A DNA stretch of 64,000 nucleotides from Wurfbainia villosa (taxonomy: Eukaryota > Streptophyta > Magnoliopsida > Zingiberales > Zingiberaceae), in NCBI GenBank assembly GCA_025175895.1, contig CM046006.1, forward strand, positions 67,042,288 to 67,106,287, given 5' to 3'. A program made the position numbers and the translations under genes. The notes beneath the pieces were generated by a model. It saw nothing but the letters and a program-made list of their open reading frames with translations. It was not told where the DNA came from and did not search any database. Below are positions 1-11,859 of this stretch, piece after piece (the stretch's first letter is position 1; each line of letters begins with the position of its first letter).

Positions 1-1617
1 AGTACGGAGGTTGACCTAAATCGTAAATTTGGCAAAAAGGTTCTCTGTGGATAAGTATGACCCTAGATGTAGGACTTATTTCATACCTGTATGTTGCACA
101 TTTATTCACCAATCACGGGTTGTGTGAATGGTCATGTGAGTCGTGGACAGTGTGTCGCTAAGGACCGATGGTCCTAGCTTATCATGATCAGATGAGTGAC
201 TCTCTACAGGGTAGAGAGTGTACTGCTCAATTGGGTGTGACTCTTTGTTGAACAGAGAGTCTAGGGTAGATATTTTGTATGTGAGACAGTACCCTCATGT
301 CATTGCATGCATACTGACGACATCGTCTCCCCTTGGGGTTGAGAGAGAGTCGTCAGTCATCCTGCCTCCCAGATTACTTCCAGAGGAGTAACTGGCGTGA
401 GGGCATAGCATTTGTTGTGCCGCACTCTACCATTATTGACGATGGTTGTTGGAGTTGCGTGTAGTTGTCCTGGGTGCGTGACACTCGACCGCTCATTGGC
501 AGTGTCAGTCGGAGTGGCCAGCAGCAGGGACCCCCGTTGCGTAGCGAGCTCTTTACGCTCATATGCTACTTGATCATACTACCCAACTCGGTCACTCGAG
601 AGTGGTGGCAGCTGGAGTCAGGATAGTTGTCATGTCGTGCCACCTAGGCCACACTGGGGTCGTGGTAGCGAGTAGGGGTGAGCAGGCATGACCATGCATG
701 CTGCATTATCGTATCATACGATGTTTTGCATATGATTGTATATATATACATACCTGCTTGTATATATATATATATGGATGATGGTGATTAGTATACATAC
801 AGATACAGTCTATATGTATACTCACTTTGATGATGCATTTGTATGTACTATGCTTGTTGCATTTGTTTGTACATATTCATACATGATACTGCATTTCCTG
901 TATGGTAGTAGGTTGATATTTGTATACCTATCGGATATTCACAGTGATACCCTTGACTCAGGTTAGGATATTGTGTTAGTAATATACTTTTATATCCTAT
1001 GATGTGATTATATGCCCAGGTTGGATCAAGATAGAATAGCTGACTGTCAGGTATGTCAGCATCGTTGATGTTCAGTTATTTAGTATATGCATGCATATCT
1101 ATTGTTATGCTGATGTACACTTGTTGTACGAGTAGATTAGACTGTTGAATAACATGTAATATTGATACATATATTTACATGTTTTCTCGACACTCGAGTT
1201 TTACTCACCACCTCCGACCACAGGTTTTTCGTCGCCTGTGCAATGTAGACGCCTTTGTGACGACTTGGAGCTGCGCCGATCGATCCATCCCATCTCCATT
1301 TTCCGATGTCTCCCGAGGAGTTTATTTTGTTTCTCTCTTATGGTTATGGATTTTGGTCCTATGTCATGGACCTTTGTTTTGTTATGGACTTGTCGTGATG
1401 TCGATGTTTTATCTTGTGGTCTTAATATCGTGTGGTGTACACCTGTATATTTTTGTTATGTATGTTGTGGGTATGCGCTCTTTATTTCCGCTGCTGTTAT
1501 TTGTTATTTGTTATATATATTGTTGTTGTTGTGGGCCTACGAGCCTTGTATTAACCCGAAATATTGCCACGTCATGGAGGTGTCGTTTGATTTTCGGCAT
1601 GCTCTCGGGGCGTGACA
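1..1617 (+). repeat. 5' LTR (3' part) of Ty3/gypsy element A
   Basis: The block ends in GGCATGCTCTCGGGGCGTGACA-type sequence at 1617 and is followed 7 bp later by a tRNA-Met primer-binding site, which defines the LTR edge. Its start lies before the window. It is alignable by eye with the inverse of 5549-7160 (for example the ATGGTCATGTG...GGTCCTAG block at 128-178) and with 56340-57847. Related LTRs here are about 3.1-3.3 kb, so roughly half is visible. Confidence 0.85.
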
Positions 1618-1624
1618 ACTTTAT

Positions 1625-1637
1625 TGGTATCAGAGCC
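1625..1637 (+). other. Primer-binding site of gypsy element A
   Basis: TGGTATCAGAGCC matches the complement of the 3' end of plant initiator tRNA-Met. It lies 7 bp inside the LTR edge at 1617 and sets the element on the plus strand. Confidence 0.9.
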
Positions 1638-1832
1638 GAAGGTTCTGCGATGTCATACAATGATTTTGTTTTCGAGTCTTGGATTCTCGGGAGTCGGTAT
1701 ATTTTTCAGTTTTGGTTTTTGTGAGATGGGATTGACAGCGACATAAGCTCCGGGCAGCACGAAGTAAGTGTTCCTGATAATTTATACTTTAGTTAGATAC
1801 TTATCTAGACTTGTTCAACAGTGAATATCACG

Positions 1833-2953
1833 AGTTATGCCACTGCTCGCACTCGTGGTCGAGGCCGCCCATCCAGTAGCACCGAGGAGGGGATGAGATA
1901 CCGTTGAGACTGAGCCTGCTACTCAAGCACCACCTCAGCAAACCCCTATTGGTGATTCGGAGCCTCAGAATCCGGATACACCACTGACTACGCCAGAGCC
2001 CACAGAGTCTAGTAGGCTCAATGATAAGTCACGGATACTCGTGTTAGCACGATCAGCCAAGGAGAAGTTCACCTTGTTCCGAGGGGAGTCCGACCCATGG
2101 ATTGCCCGATCTTGGCTGGAAAATATGGAAGACACCTTCGAGTATATGAAATGATGTGGAGAAGGTGGGCCTTGCTGCATATCATCTCAGAGATCAGGCT
2201 GTCACTTGGTGGAAATTGCAGAGGACTCTATCTGGGGAGCGTGGGATTACTTGGGCCAGCTTTCGAGATGCCTCGAGGCGATTTCTTCGGCTTTTCTGCC
2301 CGTCAGACATCGGGGAGTTTCTAAGCCTGAAGCAAGGTGATCGTTCTATTATGGAGTACAACGCAGAGTTTACTGAGACTATCGTAGTTCCGCTTCACCT
2401 AGTAGCTCAGATGCATCGGATGATGTACCAGTTCACCCAGGGTCTTGCTATCTATATACAGAGCCGAATGTCAGGATCTACCATTACCTCATACAGGGAG
2501 GCACTGGACCGCGCCCTCTTCATCGAGATGACTTCCCAGTAAATTTCCAAGGAGAAGGATATCGAGAAGCAGATGACCAAGGGCAAGCAGCAGAACCAGG
2601 GTTCAGCTCAGGGGACTCAGAAGAAAGGGGAGCAGAAAGGAACTACGCGAAGTGCTGCAGAAAGGTCAGCTAGATCACAGAAGGGGAAGCGTCCAGCATC
2701 AGAGTTTTCTGGAGGATCTCAGAGTATCCGTAAGGGACGAGGCAGGAATGGATGCTATAAATGTGGATCTGAAAGCCATAGAGTATCAGAGTGTCCGTTG
2801 GATCAGCCGGTTTGCTATTATTGCAAACAACCGGGTTATACTAGCCGTGATTGTACACTGAAGGCACAGTTGGAGTTTCCTGATAGCTCCAACAAAGGGA
2901 AAGATGCTGGACATATGATGGAGGACAAGCCTCCACCAACACACTTGTACTAG
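1833..2953 (+). pseudogene. gag: Gypsy gag (decayed), element A
   Basis: This encoded the nucleocapsid/capsid polyprotein. The N-terminus shows the basic RTRGRGRP motif in a frame that has lost its ATG. The capsid core is visible at 2156-2540 (YHLRDQAVTWWK, FLSLKQGDRSIMEYNAEF). A TAA at 2540 then interrupts the frame before a lysine/glutamine-rich linker and two CCHC zinc knuckles at about 2755-2855 (CYKCGSESHRVSEC and CYYCKQPGYTSRDC; the second has Tyr at the His position). The domain order and PBS placement are those of plant chromovirus-type gypsy elements (Tekay/Del-like). Frameshifts near 2040-2150 and several stops make it non-functional. The Tekay assignment rests on remembered motif resemblance, not on an alignment. 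Confidence 0.8.
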
Positions 2954-3212
2954 ATGCAGGGAGGCGCTCACGGTGATGCTGATCCAAAGACTCAGATCTC
3001 CAAAGTGATCTACTACCCGGAGTACTGCACCTCAACAGTTTATACCGGTAATTCTCGGGATACCTTATGCTCGCACTACCTACTCACCTCCAAGATCACA
3101 GAGCAGATCCAAGGAGTGGAGGCACACTACTACTTCTCCGGAACGGTAAGCGAATATAGAGACTGGACGAGTTTTTGCTATCACTAGAGATGAGGCACAG
3201 CGGGCTGAGGGA

Positions 3213-3977
3213 TCAGTCATACGCGGTATGGTTTCAGTTTATTCTATATATGCTGATACTTTGATTGATACCGGTAGTTCTCATTCATTCGTATCTAGAG
3301 TATTTCTGGGTAGAGTTGGAAGAATCCTAAGGGTTCGTTCTTGTGGGTTAGCAGTGTCCTTGCCATTAGGAGAGGTGCTGACTAGCCACCAAGAAATCAA
3401 GGGTTGCCCATTAGACTTTGACGGGCATATCCTTACAGTGGACCTTCAGGTGTTGAAAATGATAGAGTTCAATATTATTCTCGGTATGGACTGGTTAGCC
3501 GCTTATCACGCTACAGTGGATTGTAGAGCGAGAGTGGTGACTTTCCGACCACCAAATCAACCAGCTTGGGAATTTATTGGTGCCAGAGACGATGGATTAT
3601 CTATTATATCGGCTCTACAAGCTCAAAAGCTATTGGCTCAGGGTTGTCAAGGTTATCTGTTATCTCTAGTCAAAGTTGAGAACGAAGGACTACCGCCCCT
3701 CTCTGATGTGCAAGTAGTCCGAGAATATCCAGATGTATTTCCCGATGAACTTCCAGGCTTGCCACCTCCTAGGCAAGTGGAATTTGCAATAGAGGTGATT
3801 CCAGGAATCGCGCCTATATCGAAACCTCCTTATCGGATGGCGCCAAAGGAGCTGAATGAACTTAAACTTCAACTGCAAGAGTTGCTGGATAATGGATTCA
3901 TCCGCCCTAGTGTTTCACCCTGGGGAGCACCGATACTCTTTGTCAAGAAGAAAGATGGATCGTTACGGCTATGTATT
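3213..3977 (+). pseudogene. pol: Gypsy protease and RT start, truncated, element A
   Basis: An open frame of about 250 residues. The retropepsin motif DTLIDTGSSHSF (Asp-Thr-Gly active site) is near its N-terminus, followed by the flap-region block IILGMDWLAAYHATVDC. The RT N-terminal region follows from about 3700 (VREYPDVFPDELPGLP, YRMAPKEL, SPWGAPILFVKKKDGS). The frame breaks within RT motif LRLCI: at 3972-3977 the coding sequence changes into LTR sequence, so the catalytic YxDD region, RNase H and integrase are absent. The homologous stretch in element B at about 60201 continues normally as CIDYRQLN, which shows that this is a deletion. Confidence 0.85.
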
Positions 3978-4053
3978 AACCCGAAATGTTGCCACGTATA
4001 GGGGAGGTGTCGTCCGTTTGATTTTCGGCTCGGCATGCTCTCGGGGCGTGACA
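3972..4053 (+). repeat. 82-bp 3' LTR remnant of element A
   Basis: The stretch closely matches the LTR end at 1546-1617: both run from TGTATTAACCCGAAAT to CGGGGCGTGACA, with short indels. It is joined directly to RT coding sequence at a shared TGTATT. Confidence 0.88.
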
Positions 4054-5548
4054 AAAAATATTTCTTACTGTTTCTTCAAATTAATCATTGTAAGCTTTTC
4101 TAGCTAAAATAGAATTATAGTGTATAACCTTGGCATTTTATAAATCAATCACTACTAGGTGCTAGTGGTCACTAAAGATGATTGGACAAAATATAAATAT
4201 GATAGGATCATTGCTTGAGTTTTTAACAGTTTATTGGAATGCTTAGGCATACATATAAGTAAACATATCCTATATATAAAAACCAAGTCAAACCAAAGTA
4301 GATTTAAAAATATTAAGTTCAGTATAAAGGAAAAAAAAATTGGTAGGAAATCCACTCGTATATAATATCTATGAGTAGTACGCCTTATCACTCTGCTTAC
4401 ACTCCTCAGCTAAGACACCAAAAGAAGCATTTATACAATTCCCATGGGTCAATAAATTTCAATCAAATATTATGAAGAATGATTCCATGTATAAGTGAAA
4501 TGAATTTGTTGACCAAATGAGTTGTAATGTGGGTATGCACTAGCAAAAGCTTATTAGAACTAATCAAAATTGCAATTGAAGAGTACATGGGATAAAATTA
4601 TGATTACTATGACAAGGTGAATGATCTTATTTTATTTTATTTTTTACCTTCAACAAAGTTTCCTTAACGATTGCATCAATGTTGTTGTTGAATTTCATAA
4701 AAGCTTGTTGCATACAAATAAATTATAATATTAAAAATAAATAATTTCTAAGTAAATCATAGGACGGTACATAATCATTTAGGGTTACCTACAATATCTT
4801 TTTTTTTCAACTCATCAATTTGAATAATTCAATCTGTTAAAGATTGAGTGATGTAGACTTTTTGTCAGTATCATCTAACTCTACAAGAGCTTTGTATTTT
4901 TCATCCCCATGAAAATCAGACTCCTGAGTACCTATAAGCTCCTCCGGATCAATTTTTGGTTGGTTAGGCTCCTTTGTAATAGGATTTGCAACAATTATTT
5001 GATTATCAACTCTCCTTTTAGGAACCCTATCAAACTAGGTAGGAGGTTATCTTGTAGGTTGTGATGCACCATATGAAACACTTTTTTTTACACAAATCTT
5101 CTTCGTGTAGGTAGTGGTCTTTTAGATTTGTGTAGGGTTTATGGGCTCTGATTGTAACACCTCTTCATCCTAGAACTGTATTTTAACTTGAAGTTCAGCT
5201 ATAAAACTATCCTTTTTAGTAATTAACAATTCATTTTCAGTTATAATATTGTTCCTTTCACTAATCACCTTATCCTTGGTTCTTGTGACCTCCTCCACAC
5301 AATCAAGAAGCTCTTGAAATTTTTTTTCCCCTTCTCATCAATCATCGTATCTTTAAATGTGGAGGAGGCCTGCAACTCAGCTATTGTTTCTATCAACTTT
5401 ATGGTTAAGACTGAATTAATTCATCCTTATACTTGCATAATTGGCAGGACTCCTCTTGCTAATCAATTTGTTTTGAAGTTTCTCCTACAACAAAATCAAT
5501 TTCAATAATAGGTGGAGAACTCATTTATAGCAAATGGAACTCTAATTG
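4054..5548. other. AT-rich spacer with decayed minus-strand coding fragments
   Basis: There is no intact gene. Read on the minus strand, 4800-5520 gives short frames separated by stops and frameshifts, with charged, heptad-like stretches (for example ITENELLITKKDS, about 5200-5250) and a basic PKRRVDNQ segment near 5010. It could be a decayed coiled-coil gene or an ORF of a DNA transposon. I do not recognise a family. Confidence 0.4.
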
Positions 5549-6060
5549 TGTCACGCCCTGAGAGCATGCCGAGTCGAAAAAAAATGGACAACATCTCCCT
5601 TATACGTGGCAACATATCTTATTTATACACGCCTTTCGCCCGCAACCACAATAACATACATAAATATAACAAAACATAGCGGAAACTAATATAATGACAT
5701 AACAATCTACACAGAATGCATACCGACATAAAAATACGAAACAAACACAGGTGTACCCCAACCAACAAGTCCATAACACAAAACAACACAAACTCCAAAT
5801 ACATACTAAAGTAAACGAAAAACCCAAAATATCCACGGGAGCCTCGGAAGTGAGATAGGATGGATCAGCTTGCAATGCTCCAAGATGTCACCAAGACTTC
5901 TACCTGTTACCTGGGCGACAAGAAAACTCAAGGTCTGTGGTGGTGAGTATAAACTCAGCGGTAATATGAAAGAACATGTATATATATCAAATATTACATG
6001 TAATTCAACAATATAACCTAAAGGTACATCAAGTATACACTAGTATAGTATAGTATGTAT

Positions 6061-6083
6061 ACACACACACACACACACACACA
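6061..6083. repeat. (AC)n microsatellite
   Basis: An uninterrupted AC dinucleotide run inside gypsy LTR A2. Confidence 0.9.
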
Positions 6084-6400
6084 CTAACTAACTAAACAAA
6101 TGAACAACATAAAGTGCATACATACTTGAAAGTCTGCTATACTACACTCATCCAACCTGAACATATATCCACAATATACAACAATAAATATGGTATAACT
6201 CATACTACATCATGATACTGGTCAAAGATATGCAATAGTCTGACCAACTCCTACACAGGTATCCCACACACACCATATAGCAGATGCAAGTATCATGTAT
6301 GATGATGTACAAACAAATACAGCAAGCATAGTATAAACAAATGCAACATCACAATAGACATACATATAGACTGCATCTATATATATACTAATCACAACCA

Positions 6401-6401
<1 letters not shown>

Positions 6402-6436
<35 letters not shown>
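6402..6436. repeat. (TA)n microsatellite
   Basis: An uninterrupted TA dinucleotide run inside gypsy LTR A2. Confidence 0.9.
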
Positions 6437-6437
<1 letters not shown>

Positions 6438-7723
6438 TCACCCTAACTGCTACCACGACCCTAGTGTGGCCTAGGTGGCTCGACACGATAACTGTCCTAA
6501 CTCAACACCAACCACTACTCTCGAGTGATCGAGTGAGCAGTATGAACAAGTAGCATATAAGTGTAAAGAGCTAGCTACACAACAGGGGTCCCTGATGTTG
6601 GCCACTCCGACAGTCACTACCCATGAGTGGTCGAGTGCCACACACACAGGACATCTGCACGCAACTCCAGCTACCACCGTCTATAGTGGTAGAGTGTGGC
6701 ACAACAAATGCTCTACCCTCACACTAACTACTACTACCACGAGTAACTGCAGAGGCAGGATGACTGACGACTCTCTCGACCACAAGGGAGACCAAGTCGC
6801 CAGCATGCATATAAAATGATATGAATGCACAGTCACACATACAAACATCCATCACAGACTCTCTATTCTACAGAGTCATACTAATCTGATCAACACACTT
6901 TCTATCCTACAAAGAGTCATACTTAATTGATCACAACCAAGCTAGGACCACTGGTCCGTAGTGACGCTCTATCCATAATCCACATGACCATATATAAACA
7001 CATGATCAAAAATGGGTACGCAACATAAGGATTTATCATAAGATTCAATTCTATGTTCAAGACATTACCCACTCCCCCGGATGACCTTTTATCCCATTTA
7101 CAAATCAAGTCTTCATCCGTACTCTACTAAATACACCTAATTGAACAACTATAGGCTTACATGCATCACATCTATAACTCATAATCCTAATGAAGGAAAA
7201 TGTGATAACAACAATAGAGTATTTTAAAAGGGCAAAGACTAAGTATCAAGCATTAGAAAAACTAGAGTGGAGTCAAGGTCAAAGTGACAATAATATGAAA
7301 TCATATATATCAGGGTTTAGCTACTACCTGACCAAGGTAGAAAATTACCCACCTACTAAGAAACTCGAAATAATAAAGTATTCATGCCAGCGGGCCTGTC
7401 TCGTATCCACGTCCTGCAATATTGCAAATATAATCAGATTATATTGCCAATTCTAGTATCAAAATCAAAACCTAATGGATTTAGCTATCCACTTAATCGA
7501 TCACTCACAGTCGTATCAAAATATAATTCCTTCCCAAATCAACTCCAACTCCTACTAACCCATTCACAGCCTTAAAACGGTGCATCACAACCGAGAGCGA
7601 GCTGCTCCAACCCATTACTAGCCCCCGTACAGAACACATACTGCCCACAGCTCCATCACTCCCTCTTCACTCACTCACAGCTTCATCCACTCAACCACAA
7701 CCGACAAATCACCAACACCAGCC

Positions 7724-9061
7724 TGTTGGATCGAAAGTGTCGCTAGAGGGGGGGGGTGAATAGCGATACGGTGTCGTTAAAAACTTTTGCAATAAGTAAA
7801 AAGCAAGTAGAGAATGCACAGCGGAAATATAAAGTAGACAAGATATTTTTACGTGGTTCACAATCTTTCGATTGCTAATCCACGGCCCTAGTGATCCTTG
7901 ATCACGTACGGAGGGCAATTCACTAAAACCACTCCTCCTCGTTAGAGGTAGGAGCAACGATTACAAAAAGAAATCAAGGCAAAGGGACACTCCCCCTTTC
8001 CTTGTTACGATTAAAGCACAAAGACAATTTAAAGAAGTAGAACTCAAATAAATATACCGACAACTCTTATAAGTAGAAGATGTAGCTTTCGTTGTCGGTG
8101 GCACTTCGTCGTAGCAAATGTGAGTAGTAGTAGCGGCGTTACGACGGCGTGTTGAGAGCTTTTGATTTCTTGTTATTTGCTTGGCTTGAACATGTCTATT
8201 TATGGATATTGATCTATGAATTTAGACATAGGTAGTGTCCAAGGTGAGGTTCTTATCCCCCAAGACTTGTTCATCCACATCCTTTGCGCCAACTCAAGGA
8301 TGAGGTGTTTCATCCAACCACCTTGTGCCACCTCCAACCTCCTTGTGCGCGCTAACTCACGGTTGAGGTGTTTCATCCAACCACCTTGTGCCACCTCCAA
8401 CCTCCTTGGGCGCCAACTTGAGGATGAGGTGTTTCATCCAACCACCTTGTGCCACCTCCAACCTCCTTGGGCGCCAACTTGTTGGAGCCATTCAACTTGT
8501 GCCACATCATGGGAGCCAACCATCTTGTGCCAACTCACCTTATCTTGGGCGTCCACCACAAGGAAGCTTGGTGATGGTTTGGATGTCCACCTTGATGCCA
8601 CATCACCCTTTGTACCAAAACACGAGTCAAGTCCAAATTCACCCCCTTGAAATTCGAGCTCGTCTCGAGGTCGAACTTGACTAGCAGCTGATCGTAGTCA
8701 AAGGGTTTTGGACCGCAGACAAGTTAGCTTAAAATATAAAGTACGATGGTTCTAACCATCCGATCTCGACCTAGACCTTCCATTGGAGGTATTGGGTGGA
8801 TCTACGCTAACGACCTTGCTTCGCTTTCACACGAGCTACCTTGTAGCCTCGCTTCCTGCCTTCACCCGAGTACCTCGGCTTCCTCAAGTCCTCAAGGCGT
8901 TGCGACCACCTCGGTTCCCACCGGTGTCGCAGACCTTCCGCTCAACTTTAGCATTTCTGCACACTTAATTGAGCTCGTAAGATAACAAATATACCCTTAA
9001 CTATTGAGCCTTTTGCCATAATCAAAATACCGGTTCGACTTTGGTGCCCACTGCACCAACA
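7724..9061 (-). repeat. 3' LTR of copia D
   Basis: It runs TGTTGGATCG...CACCAACA and matches 13586-14919 along its length, with scattered small indels. It contains a roughly 61-bp tandem block at 8291-8482. The inverse PPT (ATCTCCCCCTTTTT) follows at 9062. Confidence 0.9.
8291..8482. repeat. About 61-bp tandem repeat in LTR of D
   Basis: Three consecutive units contain GAGGTGTTTCATCCAACCA and CCACCTCCAACCTCCTTG. The same array recurs in the partner LTR at about 14141-14330. Confidence 0.85.
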
Positions 9062-9076
9062 ATCTCCCCCTTTTTG
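9062..9076 (-). other. Polypurine tract of copia D
   Basis: On the minus strand this is an A/G run ending AGGGGGAGAT directly before the LTR. It is the expected plus-strand cDNA primer. Confidence 0.75.
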
Positions 9077-9126
9077 ATTCATGGCAAACCGACACAAAAG
9101 TTAAGGAAAAATTAAGCATAACAGTA

Positions 9127-9396
9127 AGCTAGCATAATGATTAAGCATGAATGAGCTAGCATAAAGATTAAATATAAATGAGCTAGCATAAAGATTAAAT
9201 ATGAATGAGCTAGCATAAAGATTAAATATGAATGAGCTAGCATAATGATTAAGCATGAATGAGCTAGCATAATGATTAAGCATGAATGAGCTAGCATAAA
9301 GATTAAATATGAATGAGCTAGCATAAAGATTAAATATGAATGAGCTAGCATAATGATTAAATATGAATGAGCTAGCATAAAGATTAAATATGAATG
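9127..9396. repeat. 27-bp tandem array, 10 units
   Basis: Ten head-to-tail 27-bp units start AGCTAGCATAA and alternate between a GATTAAATATGAATG and a GATTAAGCATGAATG type. The array lies in the 3' untranslated part of copia D. Confidence 0.93.
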
Positions 9397-9399
9397 AGA

Positions 9400-9760
9400 A
9401 AAATTATTGTTTCAAGTTCTCCCCTTTGAGGTAACCTCCCCCTTGACCGAAGGTGAGTTCTTGAAAAATAATTTTTACTCCCCCTTAATAGTTGCTTAAG
9501 TAAACGGAATTACTTAATATAAAAGGTAATAATTTTGTTTACTTTCTTCCTTACTTTTGTGACTTTCTCCCCCTTTTGCCTTAACTCAAAAAGTTTGTAA
9601 ATATATTTTAGGGTTTGTAAGTCCAAGCAAGTTCCCAATATGATTTCTAAGGTAAGACTTAGGCTAATTTCATAAAAAGAAGCAAAAATAGAGTACATAT
9701 ATAGAAAAATTTAAATCCTACTCTATTACGCACATACCTAACTTTTAATGTTGTTAAAGA
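9400..9760. other. Non-coding 3' region of copia D
   Basis: AT-rich with several CTCCCCCTT-type pyrimidine tracts (inverse purine tracts). No coding similarity was seen. Confidence 0.5.
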
Positions 9761-10998
9761 TTAAGCTAAAGTCTTGGAGAGTGTGCTTCATCCACAGAGT
9801 CGAGAGACACACTCACCCATCGCAACGATTCGCTTCTTGGTAGATAAGGCAACGCAATGTCGCTCCATCGCACTCAACTCACTAGACTCGAGCCGAGGAT
9901 TTGACAACAACCACTCGTGCTCTTTCTATCGAGTTTACTACCGCATAGTCGAGTCGGAGTAGCCGATTAGATTAAACTCTAGATCTAGGGTACCAAATAC
10001 CTCGCTTAGCGTGCCCTTTAGATATCTAAGGATACGCTTGACTAGGTTAGGTGAGACTCCTCGCACAGTGTTTGTAACTCGCACATACTTACCGCGAATA
10101 AAATGTCGGGTCGGCTCATGGTTAAGTATAGGAGACTTCCTATTGCGCTCCTATAGTATTTTAGGTCAACGGGTTTTCCTTCTACATCTTCGCTTATATT
10201 AACATTAGTTGCCATAGGTGTATTGATTATTTTAGCATCTTGCATTCCAAATCGATTTATTAAGTCCTTAGTATATTTTTGTTGATGTAAATATATTCCA
10301 TCTTTAGTTTGTTTAATTTGTAAACCTAAGAAGAAACTTAACTCTCCCACTAAATTCATTTCAAATTCACTTTCCATAAGTGAGATGAATTCGCTTAGCA
10401 GATCGAGTTGGTAGTTCCAAAATTATATCATCTACATAGATTTGGGCTATAAAGATTTCTTTTCTACGGTTTTTACGAATAAGGTTGGGTCGACTAAACC
10501 TTGGTTGAATCCTTTGGACTTAAGATAGATCGAAGCCTTCGCATCAAGCTCTTGGGGCTTGTTTGAGTCCATATAGGGCTTTCTTAAGTCTAAGGACATG
10601 GTCAGTTTATCTAGATTTTCAATCCGGAGGTTGACTGACGAAACTTCTTCCTTAATGTATCCATTCAAAAATGCTGACTTGACATCCATTTGAAACAATT
10701 TAAAACCTCGATGTGCAGATATGCTAACAACATTCTGATGGACTCTAGTCCGCTACGGGCGAGGGTCTCATCGTAATCTAAACCTTCGACTTGACTAAAC
10801 CCTTTGCGACTAACCTAGCTTTATTTCTAACTACTTCACCTTTATCATCAAGTTTATTTCAAATACCCACCTTGTTCCAATAATTGATTTTTCTTTAGGT
10901 GGTGGTACTAATTCCCGGACTTCATTTCTAGTGAATTGAGCTAGCTCTTCTTGCATAGCAATAATCCAATGGGATCAAGAAGTGCTTGTTCAATAGTT
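9760..10998 (-). pseudogene. pol: Copia RT-RNase H remnant, element D
   Basis: Read on the minus strand from 10998, this carries the C-terminal half of pol. The RT N-terminal block (AMQEELAQFTRNEVRELVP, GTRWVFE) is at about 10860-10990, KWMSSQ/FQMDVKSAFLNGYIKEEV at about 10640-10698, and the RT C-terminus (GELSFFLGLQIKQTKDG, SAIGSLLYLTMSRPDILFAV) at 10080-10377. The region of the catalytic YVDD is damaged near 10400-10450. RNase H remnants (FNLIGYSDS, HCVALSTK) lie at 9780-10000. Many 1-2 bp indels break the frame. Integrase and protease, which should precede it, are missing. The family is the same broad copia group as element C. Confidence 0.85.
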
Positions 10999-11074
10999 TT
11001 GGGTTCGATTTTGGAAATTAACGAGATTTGACTAAGGTTTCGATATGAAGCTCTAGTTCAACCCTAAATTTGGA

Positions 11075-11227
11075 TCACCTATAACTTGATTGATAGGATG
11101 ATTTGTTTGAGTCTTAGTGTGACTCGGTTAGGGTCATCTATCACTTGGTCGATAGGATGACTTGGGTGAGTTCTAGTTTGACTTGGGTTAGAGTCATCTA
11201 TCACTTGGTCGATAGGATGACTTGGGT
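11075..11227. repeat. 60-bp imperfect tandem repeat
   Basis: GTCATCTATCACTTGGTCGA recurs at 11133 and 11193 (period 60), with a diverged third copy upstream. Confidence 0.8.
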
Positions 11228-11696
11228 TAGGACGAGATTCAAGTTCAAGATCGAGTCGGGTTCGCTATAAGTTGATTTGCTAGTTGGTTTTGTTAAGGAT
11301 TGAACGGGTTCGTGTCCTTCGTCGAAAACTATATTAATGGTTTCTTCGACTCTTATGTGTAGGATCAATGGAATTACTAAAGGGTTGTTTGTAAGTTTTT
11401 AAACCTAAATCATCTCACCAATATCTACATGATCAAAACATGTTATTCCTATGTGTTATGTGAGATGACTTTCAATTTTACTTGATTAATTTTAATGAAT
11501 TTAAATTAACCAACATTAGGTTAGATTCGATTTAGTCTAAGCTCATCAAGTAATCTTTTCAAGAGATTAGCTTCTGTGTCGTGGCGAGGCACAGAGGCCT
11601 TCTTTGATCGAACAACGACCACTTCCTTAGACAAAGCTAATTTCAAGAAATTGATAACTCGACTTACTTGAGACTACATCTTGGTCTAACTAGTTA

Positions 11697-11805
11697 TTTT
11701 TGAAAAGAGGCTCCCCTAGGCTCAATCGTTTCGTAGGATTTTAGTTGATTTATTTTTGAAAAGAGGCTCCCCGAGGCTCAATCTTTTCGCAGGATTTTAG
11801 TTGGT
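11697..11805. repeat. About 56-bp two-copy tandem repeat
   Basis: TTTTGAAAAGAGGCTCCCC occurs twice, each time followed by AGGCTCAATC and TAGGATTTTAGTTG-type sequence. Confidence 0.8.
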
Positions 11806-11859
11806 TATGAGTCCTATCTAACCATTCTAAAAATAAAGGAAAAACTAAGCATGCAATTT

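Larger units (their letters stand above)
5549..7723 (-). repeat. Inverted gypsy LTR A2, segment 1 (U5 side)
   Basis: It starts TGTCACGCCCTGAGAGCATG, the reverse complement of the element A LTR end. Reverse-complement similarity to 1-1617 and to 56000-57847 continues through 7160 and beyond (about 7325-7360 inverse equals the GGTGGGTAAT..ACC..GGTAG block near 56090). Copia D interrupts it at 7724. Segments 14920-15126 and 22498-23462 complete it. No gypsy internal region is attached, so it is best read as a solo LTR. Confidence 0.8.
10999..11859. other. Internal spacer of copia D where protease/integrase are expected
   Basis: No protease DSG motif or integrase motif is recognisable on either strand. 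It holds two short tandem repeats (11075-11227 and 11697-11805), so much of it looks like replacement sequence, not decayed pol. Confidence 0.5.

Noticed and set aside
736..1724. ORFs of up to 181 aa with hydrophobic stretches
   Set aside because: They fall in the U5 side of the gypsy LTR and cross the LTR edge and PBS, so they are chance frames in T-rich DNA.
8216..8684. ORFs with repeated RCFIQPPCATSNLL sequence (also 14084-14529)
   Set aside because: Produced by the 61-bp tandem repeat in the LTRs of copia D and present in two frames.
9101..9378. Minus-strand ORFs of repeated MLAHSYLIF sequence
   Set aside because: Translation of the 27-bp array; period 27 is a multiple of 3, so the frame stays open by chance.
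9127..9396. CRISPR-like array
   Set aside because: Units are contiguous without unique spacers, and the context is a plant retrotransposon.
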